A stretch of 31,517 bases of DNA from Limnoraphis robusta CS-951 (GTDB lineage: Bacteria; Cyanobacteriota; Cyanobacteriia; Cyanobacteriales; Microcoleaceae): contig NZ_LATL02000081.1 of NCBI RefSeq assembly GCF_000972705.2, forward strand, positions 1 through 31,517, read 5' to 3'. How positions within the stretch are numbered: the stretch's first letter is position 1; each line of letters opens with the position of its first letter. The notes under the pieces are model-generated. The model worked only from the letters and a program-made list of their open reading frames with translations, was not told the origin of the DNA and searched no databases. Positions 25,338-31,517 of this stretch are shown piece by piece. Position numbers and translations under genes: made by a program.

Positions 25338-26213
25338 ATGGAACAACAAACTTTTGGCGGTGATTGGACTGAAGAAAAGTTAAAGCGAGTCAGTAAATAT
25401 TTAAAAGCTTATTCAACAATTATGAATAAGTATAATTTTAACTATGCTTATATAGATGCCTTTGCGGGAACAGGATACAGGACACTTAGGGACGAAGATG
25501 AACTGAATACTTTACTGTTACCAGAACTGGTGGAGCAAGAATCAAAAAAGTTTTTAGATGGATCGGCACGAATAGCACTTCAAATCAAGCCAGAGTTTAA
25601 GAAATATATATTTATTGAAAAAGATGAAAACAAAGTCAATGAATTAGAAAAGCTTAAAATAGATTTTCCTAATTTATCTGAACGAATTAGTATTATTCAC
25701 TCCGACGCAAATGTTTATCTTAAAGATCTATGTCGAAAAGACTGGAAAACACGGCGTGCTGTCCTTTTTCTTGATCCCTTTGGTATGCAAATCCCCTGGG
25801 AAACAATTGAATTAATTGCTCAAACAAAAGCTATTGACTTATGGTATCTTTTCCCATTAGGAATAGCGATTAATCGATTACTAACCAAAGATGGAAATAT
25901 TAGTGAATCAAGAAAAGCCCGACTCAATGAAGTATTTGGAACAACAGACTGGTATGACACATTTTACAGAATTACAGAACAAACAAACTTGTTTGGAGAC
26001 ACATATTCTACAACAGAGAAAATCGCAAACTGTGAGTTAATAGGTCAATATTTTACAGAAAGACTAAAGACAATTTTTGAAGGTGTAGCCAAAAATCCTC
26101 TAGTGCTATGTAATTCTAGAAATACACCTTTATACCTACTTTGCTTTGCAGCCGGAAATAAGAAGGGAGCGTCAACCGCCATTAAAATTGCTCAAGATAT
26201 ACTCAAGAAATAG
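25338..26213 (+). CDS. tcmP: Three-Cys-motif partner protein, TcmP-like (methyltransferase fold)
   Basis: This 291-residue protein begins MEQQTFGGDWTEEKLKRVSKYL, typical of TcmP (TIGR04474, from memory). It carries Rossmann methyltransferase-like motifs: YIDAFAGTG (D40-G46), an acidic strand end FIEKDENK (E94), HSDANVYL (D123) and LFLDPFGMQIPW (D146, P147). The last corresponds to the DPPY-type motif with DPFG. TcmP proteins occur beside a protein with a three-cysteine iron-sulfur motif; here the divergent neighbour is a three-cysteine radical SAM protein carrying an intein. The target is unknown. The ATG at 25338 is preferred over an in-frame TTG at 25323, since the family begins near MEQQ. 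No ribosome site is convincing. The region has fewer GC-rich codons than hisA. Confidence 0.82.
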   Translation: MEQQTFGGDWTEEKLKRVSKYLKAYSTIMNKYNFNYAYIDAFAGTGYRTLRDEDELNTLLLPELVEQESKKFLDGSARIALQIKPEFKKYIFIEKDENKVNELEKLKIDFPNLSERISIIHSDANVYLKDLCRKDWKTRRAVLFLDPFGMQIPWETIELIAQTKAIDLWYLFPLGIAINRLLTKDGNISESRKARLNEVFGTTDWYDTFYRITEQTNLFGDTYSTTEKIANCELIGQYFTERLKTIFEGVAKNPLVLCNSRNTPLYLLCFAAGNKKGASTAIKIAQDILKK

Positions 26214-26285
26214 GAGGTTGATAACTTTTAGAGTCGATAGAAATGAGCAAATTAATCAGCTACAACCGTCAGTTGAATTCACCAG

Positions 26286-27461
26286 CTAAAGGGTTGAACG
26301 CAGGGGCGATAACTGTTCAATGAGTTCATCGGTTTGTCCGGTGACATGATTGGCGTATCGTTGGGCGAGGGGCGGAACAAAAACTAAGGGGTTACTAAAG
26401 CCTGAAAAAATATGAATTCCGGTTAAATTGGGTATTGCTCCAACCAAAGGCAAACTATCGGCTGTAAACGCCACTAAACAATGATACCAATGAGCGGGTA
26501 AATCTTGCAATGGGGGTAATATTTTACCGATGGCGTTGCGAATTTGGGCTTCACTTTCTGCGGGGTTAACTTTAGCATTCGGATCACTTAAAACCCGAGA
26601 AGGTTGACCGATTCGCATTTTGTTATTTAAAAATTGTACCGCACTCCCATCAATAATTAAAGGCACAAATTCATGTCCGGGTTCATCCCAGAGGCGTTCA
26701 AATTCCGGCTTGGCGGCGTCGGCTTCGAGTTGAAACCGTTCCATTCCCGCAGACATCACAACGGTTCTGAGGTTAATCTCAACAGGTGGCGTTTCTAAGA
26801 CTTCTGTATGGGTAAAATGTAAGCGAATGGAAATTCCCGCAGAGGCTAATAAACTCCGAGTTAAACCCCCTGCACAAATAACAGTATTTTCAGCTAAATA
26901 AGTGTCATTTTTAGTTTTAACGCCAGTAATACGATTTTCTTGTTTTACGAATTCTGTAACTTTGGCAATTTCTAACGTTCCCCCCAGTCGTTTAAAAGCG
27001 TCTAAATAAGCAAAATTTGTTTTTTCGGGGGAGATATGACCATGACGGACAGTAAAGGCTGCGGCGATACCATTGGGGTTGAGAAGCGGTTCAATTTGAC
27101 AAGCGTCTTCTGGGGTTAATAAACGAGGCGGTGTGATAAATCTAGCATAATTTTCGGCTATTTTTTCGGGGTTTTGTTCAGGGGAAACAGTTAACACGAG
27201 GTCAACTTCTCGAAATTCGGTATCGGCTTCTAATTCTTCGGATAATATTTGATGACGTTGTTTTCCATCTTCACAGAGTTGACGAGTTAACGGGGTACTT
27301 CCAGACCAATAAGCCAGTCCACCGTAACTGTAGCGAGTGGCATTTTCAAACGTTGGATTTTCTTCGATCAGAAGAACATTCAAGCCTTTTTTTGCCAGTT
27401 CATAACTGAGGCTTGTTCCTGTAATTCCAGCACCGACTATAATCCAGTCATAGTTGATCAT
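26286..27461 (-). CDS. FAD-dependent oxidoreductase, DAO family
   Basis: This 391-residue protein has the N-terminal dinucleotide-binding motif YDWIIVGAGITGTSLSYELAKKGLNVLLIE (residues 4-33; GxGxxG at about 11-16). It has the family's RYSYGGLAYWSG loop, a second flavin-side stretch NTVICAGGLTRSLLA, and a C-terminal FTADSLPLVGAIPNLTGIHIFSGFSN, characteristic of DAO (PF01266) enzymes. It would oxidise an amine or amino acid with oxygen or another acceptor; the substrate is not clear. There is no signal peptide. No purine-rich ribosome site precedes the ATG. It is convergent with tcmP (72 bases between) and probably a separate transcript. Confidence 0.9.
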   Translation of the reverse strand: MINYDWIIVGAGITGTSLSYELAKKGLNVLLIEENPTFENATRYSYGGLAYWSGSTPLTRQLCEDGKQRHQILSEELEADTEFREVDLVLTVSPEQNPEKIAENYARFITPPRLLTPEDACQIEPLLNPNGIAAAFTVRHGHISPEKTNFAYLDAFKRLGGTLEIAKVTEFVKQENRITGVKTKNDTYLAENTVICAGGLTRSLLASAGISIRLHFTHTEVLETPPVEINLRTVVMSAGMERFQLEADAAKPEFERLWDEPGHEFVPLIIDGSAVQFLNNKMRIGQPSRVLSDPNAKVNPAESEAQIRNAIGKILPPLQDLPAHWYHCLVAFTADSLPLVGAIPNLTGIHIFSGFSNPLVFVPPLAQRYANHVTGQTDELIEQLSPLRSTL

Positions 27462-27550
27462 AAGAGGAGGGTGAGTGAAGTTGACATCTATTTATATTCT
27501 GCCCTAAATTGACCCAATATTTTGATTAAGTTTTAGGTTTTGATGTGGCT

Positions 27551-28111
27551 TTACTGATCAATGGGTTTGTATAGAATCGTCTTTCCGCGTCGTTTTCCTG
27601 AGTCTTCCCAACCTCTTTGTTGTAGTTCCCCAATGCGATTGAGAGTGGTAATATAAGGAGCAGAAACACCTAAAATATCTCCCAATTCTTTGGCTGTTTT
27701 TAGGATGGGAACATTGGTTTTTGGTTGGGGTGGCGAAGCTTGGGGCGGTTCGACTGATGGGGGAGAAGATGAGGTTTCACTAACATTAGAGTTGAGATTA
27801 TTTTCTATTGATTGTTGAATCAGTTGTTCTAAGCGATTTTCTAGATTTTGCAAGAGTTGTAGATCTAGATTTTGTTCTAAATACTGTTGAACCGTTTTTT
27901 TAACTTTCTCTGTGAGGAGTTCATCTAAACTCCCTGGAGAAGATTCGCCTGTTTCATCTAAGTAGTCAGCAATTAACTGGCTTAAAACCTCTGCTGTTGT
28001 CATGTCATGTTCAATACACCTAGCCCGAAAACGTTGCCACAAATTATGGCTAATTTCAAAGCTTGCTAGGGTTTTTTCGTCTACATCTTTTTTGTTTGAT
28101 CGCTCTATCAA
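27551..28111 (-). CDS. Two-domain putative DNA-binding protein next to dndD
   Basis: This is a 186-residue protein of unknown function. Residues about 14-50 (LASFEISHNLWQRFRARCIEHDMTTAEVLSQLIADYLD) resemble a ribbon-helix-helix segment. Residues about 63-105 are a glutamine/leucine-rich coiled coil. Residues 108-133 form a serine/proline linker. The C-terminus (TAKELGDILGVSAPYITTLNRIGELQQRGW, then GKRRGKTILY) looks like a helix-turn-helix with a basic wing. The frame has no ATG, so TTG at 28111 is used; AGGG lies about nine bases upstream and an in-frame stop lies three codons upstream. It is downstream of dndD on the same strand, 199 bases away. It does not look like DndE. A 9-base inverted repeat at 28203-28247 may be its operator. 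Confidence 0.65.
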   Translation of the reverse strand: MIERSNKKDVDEKTLASFEISHNLWQRFRARCIEHDMTTAEVLSQLIADYLDETGESSPGSLDELLTEKVKKTVQQYLEQNLDLQLLQNLENRLEQLIQQSIENNLNSNVSETSSSPPSVEPPQASPPQPKTNVPILKTAKELGDILGVSAPYITTLNRIGELQQRGWEDSGKRRGKTILYKPIDQ

Positions 28112-28202
28112 CGATTTTTACCCTAATTTTTGCAGGAGATATCATTGGTTGTGAGATATAAAAAGTTTAGCAAAAAATGGAGAAAATCTAACTTTTAGAA
28201 AT

Positions 28203-28247
28203 AACTTTCAAAAGCTTATTAAAAGTTTTTTCTGTTTGTTGAAAGTT
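28203..28247. promoter_or_regulatory. Inverted repeat AACTTTCAA / TTGAAAGTT
   Basis: Bases 28203-28211 (AACTTTCAA) and 28239-28247 (TTGAAAGTT) are perfect inverted 9-mers, 27 bases apart. They lie in an AT-rich gap between the dndD stop and the start of the DNA-binding protein gene. Related AAAGTT and AACTTTT blocks occur nearby (28191-28225). A regulator site is possible; no strong T-run supports a terminator. Confidence 0.35.
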
Positions 28248-28310
28248 TATTAAGAAGTTTTATCAATTAAAGGTGAATACTTTACCGCTTGGCTGAGACA
28301 ACTTCCAGAC

Positions 28311-30296
28311 TCAAGAAAAGAAGTAACCCGCTTCAATGACGGTTTGGCTGCTGCGGGAGTCATACTTCAGCAGATATTCGTGGGCGATCGCTTCTTGTTC
28401 TCGCAGGGTTTGAACTTCTGCTTCACCAATTTCGGTATCGGTTGACAGCAAAATAACCTGATGACTCGCTGAGGGAAAATAACGTTCGATCAGGTTGTGG
28501 CGGTGAGAGGAGTCGAGGCGCCCGAGGGGAGTGTCAATGGCGACGGGGAGGTTGCGTCCCGATACTCTGGCGAGTCCCCACAAAAATGCGATCGCCAGAA
28601 GTTGCTTTTCTCCCGCAGAAAGGCGATGTTTGGGGACGGGTTTTCCTTCGAGGTTGTAGAGAGAGAGGCTAAAGTTTTCCGTATCGATGGTGACTCGATG
28701 AACTAAATCTGATTTATGTAATAAATATCGAAAGCATTCTGCAACTTCAACTTCAAGTTTATTCAGCTTTTTTAGGGTTAATTTTTCTTTAAATTGCGTG
28801 AGGGTTTCTTGTACTTTTTGAATTCGGTTAACCAGATCTTGACTACTTTTAGATTTTAACGTCTCACCCCCGTAAGTATCTAACTGTTTTTTCGTTTGGG
28901 TAAATGCCCGTTGAATTTGATCAAAGTTGCGTTGTCCTTCTTCATAGGCTGCTTGGGCTTTCAGGAGTTCTGTTTGAGAGAGTTTGAGTTTTTCTTCTAA
29001 TTTTTTGTAGACTTCGGGTGCAGCAGCCGTCTGAAGTTTAGTTTCAGTGGCATCAATTTCATCTTGTAGAGTTTTGAGTTGTTCTAAACAGTCTTTTGCT
29101 TGTTGATTTTGACTCGGCAATTGAATATTAAGAACAGTTTTTAACTCATTAACGGCTTCTGTGTCAACCTCTAAATAAGGCTGAATTTCTGTTTCTATTT
29201 CTTGTTCTAGGGCTTGATTTTCTTCTTGAAGAAAGGATTGAATTTGATGAACTGATTGTTCATCCAGAGAGATTTTAGTGATATAATCAATTAAACGGCT
29301 ATCTCGTTCTTGTAAAACTTCACGGGCGGCGATAGATTGTTGACGCTTTATTTCTTTGTCGGCTTGAATTTCAGCCTGAATAAGCAGAGGATAAATTAAG
29401 TTTAAAGGTAGAGTTTCGGCTGCTAGTTTTCGCAGGGTTTGACGTAGGCTATCACGGGCTTCTTCTAAGTCTTTGACTTTGGCTTGAAGTTGAGAACTTT
29501 CTTGAGCAATTTTTCCCCCTTCTGAAACAAATTTATCCGAGGCTTTCTGTTGATGTTTCTCCGCTAACACTAACTGCTGTTTGAGTTCATCTAACTTCTG
29601 TTGAGCCGCTTTTTTTTCCTCTTGTTGTTGGGCGAGGCGTTGTTCTATTTCTTCTATATCCGCCCGTTCTTGAATATCTGCAACGTCTTTTCGTTTGCGT
29701 TGAGAGAGAATGCTTAAATCTATTGATAAACGGGTTGCCAGTTCCAGTCCTAAAAGGTTATAAATTGCATCAATAACAGCTTGTGGAGGTGTTTCTAATT
29801 CGGCTAATTCTTTAACTTGTTCACCATCAAACAGGAATAACTTAGAAATCCCTAACGGTAAAATATTCTCAATATATTCATCCCAAATACTTGCAATGGA
29901 TTTATCCGGCCATTCTCCAATGACAATCCCTAATTCATCTTTACCATCTTTGGGGTTTTTTGTCCAGGTTCTGACAATTCGCCATTCTGCCATTTTCCCA
30001 TCTTTAACGTGTTCAAATACAAGTTCAACCCGGGTCTTTTCAATGGGTGAAGCGTTGCTATTAACACACTGGGTTAAAAAGTCGTTGTAGCTGAGATTTC
30101 CTCTTGTTGAACATTGGGCGCGTTGTCCGTAGAGGGCGAGGCGAATAGCGTCCATCAGGGTTGTTTTTCCGCCTCCATTCATCCCCCCAAATAAAATAAT
30201 AGGGCGTAGGTTGCCATTTTCTTCGGGGCGAAGATTGATGGTTTGTCTACCTTGGTAGGGGCCGAAGTTTTGTAGGACAAGTTCGAGAAATATCAT
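28311..30296 (-). CDS. dndD: DNA phosphorothioation-associated ATPase DndD
   Basis: This 661-residue SMC/RecF-like ATPase matches DndD in length and motifs. It starts MIFLELVLQNFGPYQGRQTINL. Walker A is FGGMNGGGKTT (G37-T46). ALYGQRAQCSTRGNLSYNDFL follows, then PLGISKLFLFDGEQVKELAE, a DndD hallmark. A long central coiled coil runs from about 205 to 520. The C-terminal ABC part has signature LSAGEKQLLAIAFLWGL and Walker B LPVAIDTPLGRLD. DndD couples ATP hydrolysis to DndC/DndE in replacing a backbone oxygen with sulfur. No dndA, B, C or E is in the window, but they could lie to the right. Repeats begin four bases upstream of the ATG, so there is no visible ribosome site or normal leader. The protein looks full length. 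Confidence 0.9.
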   Translation of the reverse strand: MIFLELVLQNFGPYQGRQTINLRPEENGNLRPIILFGGMNGGGKTTLMDAIRLALYGQRAQCSTRGNLSYNDFLTQCVNSNASPIEKTRVELVFEHVKDGKMAEWRIVRTWTKNPKDGKDELGIVIGEWPDKSIASIWDEYIENILPLGISKLFLFDGEQVKELAELETPPQAVIDAIYNLLGLELATRLSIDLSILSQRKRKDVADIQERADIEEIEQRLAQQQEEKKAAQQKLDELKQQLVLAEKHQQKASDKFVSEGGKIAQESSQLQAKVKDLEEARDSLRQTLRKLAAETLPLNLIYPLLIQAEIQADKEIKRQQSIAAREVLQERDSRLIDYITKISLDEQSVHQIQSFLQEENQALEQEIETEIQPYLEVDTEAVNELKTVLNIQLPSQNQQAKDCLEQLKTLQDEIDATETKLQTAAAPEVYKKLEEKLKLSQTELLKAQAAYEEGQRNFDQIQRAFTQTKKQLDTYGGETLKSKSSQDLVNRIQKVQETLTQFKEKLTLKKLNKLEVEVAECFRYLLHKSDLVHRVTIDTENFSLSLYNLEGKPVPKHRLSAGEKQLLAIAFLWGLARVSGRNLPVAIDTPLGRLDSSHRHNLIERYFPSASHQVILLSTDTEIGEAEVQTLREQEAIAHEYLLKYDSRSSQTVIEAGYFFS

Positions 30297-30299
30297 GGT

Positions 30300-30505
30300 G
30301 GGGGTGTTGTAACGGATATTGTAACGGATGAATTAATGGTGGGGTTTTTGAGGTTTATGCTTTTGGAAACGGATAGGGTGTTGTAACGGATGGGTTAACT
30401 TTGGGTGGTTTGGGTTTATGTTTTTTGGAAACGGATAGGGTGTTGTAACGGATAGGGTGTTGTAACGGATAGGGTGTTGTAACGGATGGGGTGTTGTAAC
30501 GGATA
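30300..30505. repeat. Array of GTAACGGAT repeats (block A, left copy)
   Basis: The core GTAACGGAT recurs at least seven times. Four tandem 17-base units GGGTGTTGTAACGGATA occupy 30438-30505, the third with a G at its last base. Bases 30300-30377 match 31172-31249 with a single difference. The block directly abuts the dndD start codon. A proline-rich reading frame on the minus strand here is a by-product of the repeat. Confidence 0.9.
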
Positions 30506-30577
30506 GGTTAACTTTGGGTGGGTTGAGATGATCTATCCGTTTTGATCTTGGCATTGGTTTAATTATCTCAGCAGAAG

Positions 30578-30677
30578 TTTAATCCGTTACCAGTCTCCGC
30601 CCCAATTTAATCCGTTACCAGCCTCCGCCCCAATTTAATCCGTTACCAGCCTCCGCCCCAATTTAATCCGTTACCAG
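30578..30677. repeat. 28-bp tandem repeat (block B, left copy)
   Basis: Three full 28-base units (30578-30605, 30606-30633, 30634-30661) and a 16-base partial unit (to 30677) share the core ATCCGTTACCAG, with one C/T variable base. There are no spacers, so it is not a CRISPR. The core is the reverse complement of the GTAACGGAT core in block A. A 44-base stretch upstream (30526-30569) is identical to 31293-31336. Confidence 0.92.
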
Positions 30678-30702
30678 TGGGGTTTTTGATTTTAGCGTTA
30701 TT

Positions 30703-31143
30703 TTAATATCTGGGTTGCCATAGATAGGGTTGAATGGTTTTTCGCCAGTCTTGTAACGATTTTGGGGGTAATATTCGATGATATTCTAATCGCGATCGCC
30801 CGAAGTTTAGGAAGAGTCCGACTTCGGCGTTTGTAATGGACAAGTAAGCTACTATTTGGGCGATGTCTTTACCTTCTATTTTACGGGAAACGGCTTTGTC
30901 TTCGACGACAATACTGCTGTTTACCCAATGGTCTAGGTAGAGTCTTCCTATCCAGTTTTCTCCATCATACACTTCTTTACAGTATTCTTCTTCTACTGTT
31001 AATCCTGCTTGTCGCATTTCTAGAGTTAATGCCCTTTGATAGTGTTTTTCTCGTAGCCCTCTTTGGGTGCGGCTATGGACTCGCATTGCACAGCCAATTA
31101 TTTGATAGGTTAGTTCTTGATGGGGTATTGTGGGTTTGTACAT
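30703..31143 (-). CDS. GxxExxY protein, PD-(D/E)XK nuclease-like
   Basis: This 146-residue protein has the GxxExxY motif as GLREKHY (G29, E32, Y35) after an N-terminal helix LTYQIIGCAMRVHSRTQ. The family has a PD-(D/E)XK nuclease-like fold; here D71 in RLYLDHW and E81-x-K83 in VVEDKAV fit the active-site pattern. VGLFLNFG and the basic RLEYHRIL strand close the domain. The ATG is at 31143. The gene lies between two direct copies of a compound repeat (blocks A and B on each side), separate in style from its neighbours. Its role is unknown; some relatives sit near defence or mobile genes. Repeats around it suggest it moved or was duplicated with them. Confidence 0.82.
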   Translation of the reverse strand: MYKPTIPHQELTYQIIGCAMRVHSRTQRGLREKHYQRALTLEMRQAGLTVEEEYCKEVYDGENWIGRLYLDHWVNSSIVVEDKAVSRKIEGKDIAQIVAYLSITNAEVGLFLNFGRSRLEYHRILPPKSLQDWRKTIQPYLWQPRY

Positions 31144-31171
31144 GGCGATTAGAAACGGATCTGGAAACGGA

Positions 31172-31336
31172 GGGGGTGTTGTAACGGATATTGTAACGGA
31201 TGAATTAATGGTGGGGTTTTTGAGGTTGATGCTTTTGGAAACGGATAGGTTAACTTTGGGTGGTTGGATGGATCGGGGGTGAGTATGGTTTCAGATGATC
31301 TATCCGTTTTGATCTTGGCATTGGTTTAATTATCTC
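31172..31336. repeat. Compound repeat, right copy (block A plus linker)
   Basis: Bases 31172-31249 match 30300-30377 with one mismatch, and 31293-31336 match 30526-30569 exactly. Between them this copy lacks the tandem 17-base expansion present on the left and has a different 30-40 base stretch. The same order of blocks as on the left shows a direct duplication. Confidence 0.9.
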
Positions 31337-31344
31337 CGCCCAAG

Positions 31345-31517
31345 TTTAATCCGTTACCAGTCTCCGCCCCAATTTAATCCGTTACCAGTCTCCGCCCCAA
31401 TTTAATCCGTTACCAGCCTCCGCCCCAATTTAATCCGTTACCAGTCTCCGCCCCAATTTAATCCGTTACCAGTCTCCGCCCCAATTTAATCCGTTACCAG
31501 TCTCCGCCCCAATTTAA
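31345..31517. repeat. 28-bp tandem repeat (block B, right copy, cut by window end)
   Basis: Six full 28-base units (31345-31512) and the first five bases of a seventh lie in the window. They match the left block B units, with the same C/T variable base. The array continues past the end of the window. Confidence 0.92.

Noticed and set aside
27551..28111. DndE
   Set aside because: The protein is longer, has a different domain layout and does not resemble DndE as I recall it.
30333..30554. Proline-rich 73-residue gene on the minus strand
   Set aside because: It is a translation of the block A tandem repeats, with low complexity and no start context.
30300..30677. Repeat core as a phosphorothioation target for Dnd
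   Set aside because: The core GTAACGGAT does not match the modification sites I recall (such as GGCC or GAAC/GTTC), so there is no support.
30578..31517. CRISPR array
   Set aside because: The 28-base units follow each other with no spacers, so this is a plain tandem repeat.

Overview
The window looks like chromosome of a filamentous, Oscillatoriales-type cyanobacterium (inference). The octamer GCGATCGC (HIP1) appears at least 18 times by eye, against about 0.5 expected by chance. Base composition is moderately AT-rich. Several families are cyanobacterial: a Ycf46 AAA ATPase, a DUF1257 (Ycf35-like) protein, a secretion-domain/CHAT fusion, heptanucleotide repeats and short palindromic elements. 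I saw no tRNA, rRNA, CRISPR array or IS transposase.

Layout. 1-2.95 kb: a small secreted protein, then a leftward metal-response operon (merR, small thioredoxin, DUF318 permease) behind a MerR-type 20-bp-spacer promoter. 3.1-5.2 kb: a DUF1611 protein and a WecG/TagA/CpsF glycosyltransferase, separated by repeats that have extended the first gene. 5.3-8.5 kb: a double-ATPase dipeptide-type ABC protein, a palindromic repeat region, an SH3 secreted protein and an unknown small protein. 8.5-13.4 kb (leftward): a large hybrid histidine kinase with a phytochrome-like GAF domain, then a YgiC/YgiB-type pair (glutathionylspermidine-synthase-like enzyme and small lipoprotein-like partner). 13.5-16.2 kb (rightward): ribbon-helix-helix/zinc protein, Ycf46-type ATPase and DUF1257 protein, in the order of the Synechocystis slr0373-slr0374-slr0376 stress operon, with a clear promoter, a palindrome at the start site and a strong terminator. 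16.2-21.6 kb: a 1797-residue exported adhesin-like protein ending in a caspase-like CHAT peptidase. 21.8-23.2 kb: housekeeping coaE and hisA.

23.2-31.5 kb is the accessory part. A radical SAM (SPL-like) gene is interrupted by a full-length 339-residue intein placed exactly before the third cysteine of its iron-sulfur motif. Divergent to it is a TcmP-type methyltransferase-fold gene. After a DAO-type oxidoreductase come a two-domain putative DNA-binding protein, the DNA phosphorothioation gene dndD, and two directly repeated compound repeat blocks flanking a GxxExxY (PD-(D/E)XK-like) gene. The repeats start four bases upstream of the dndD start codon, and no other dnd gene is visible.

The most notable items are the intein in the radical SAM cluster motif beside tcmP, the repeat blocks around the GxxExxY gene next to dndD, and the adhesin-CHAT fusion. 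All family assignments come from reading motifs; no searches were run.
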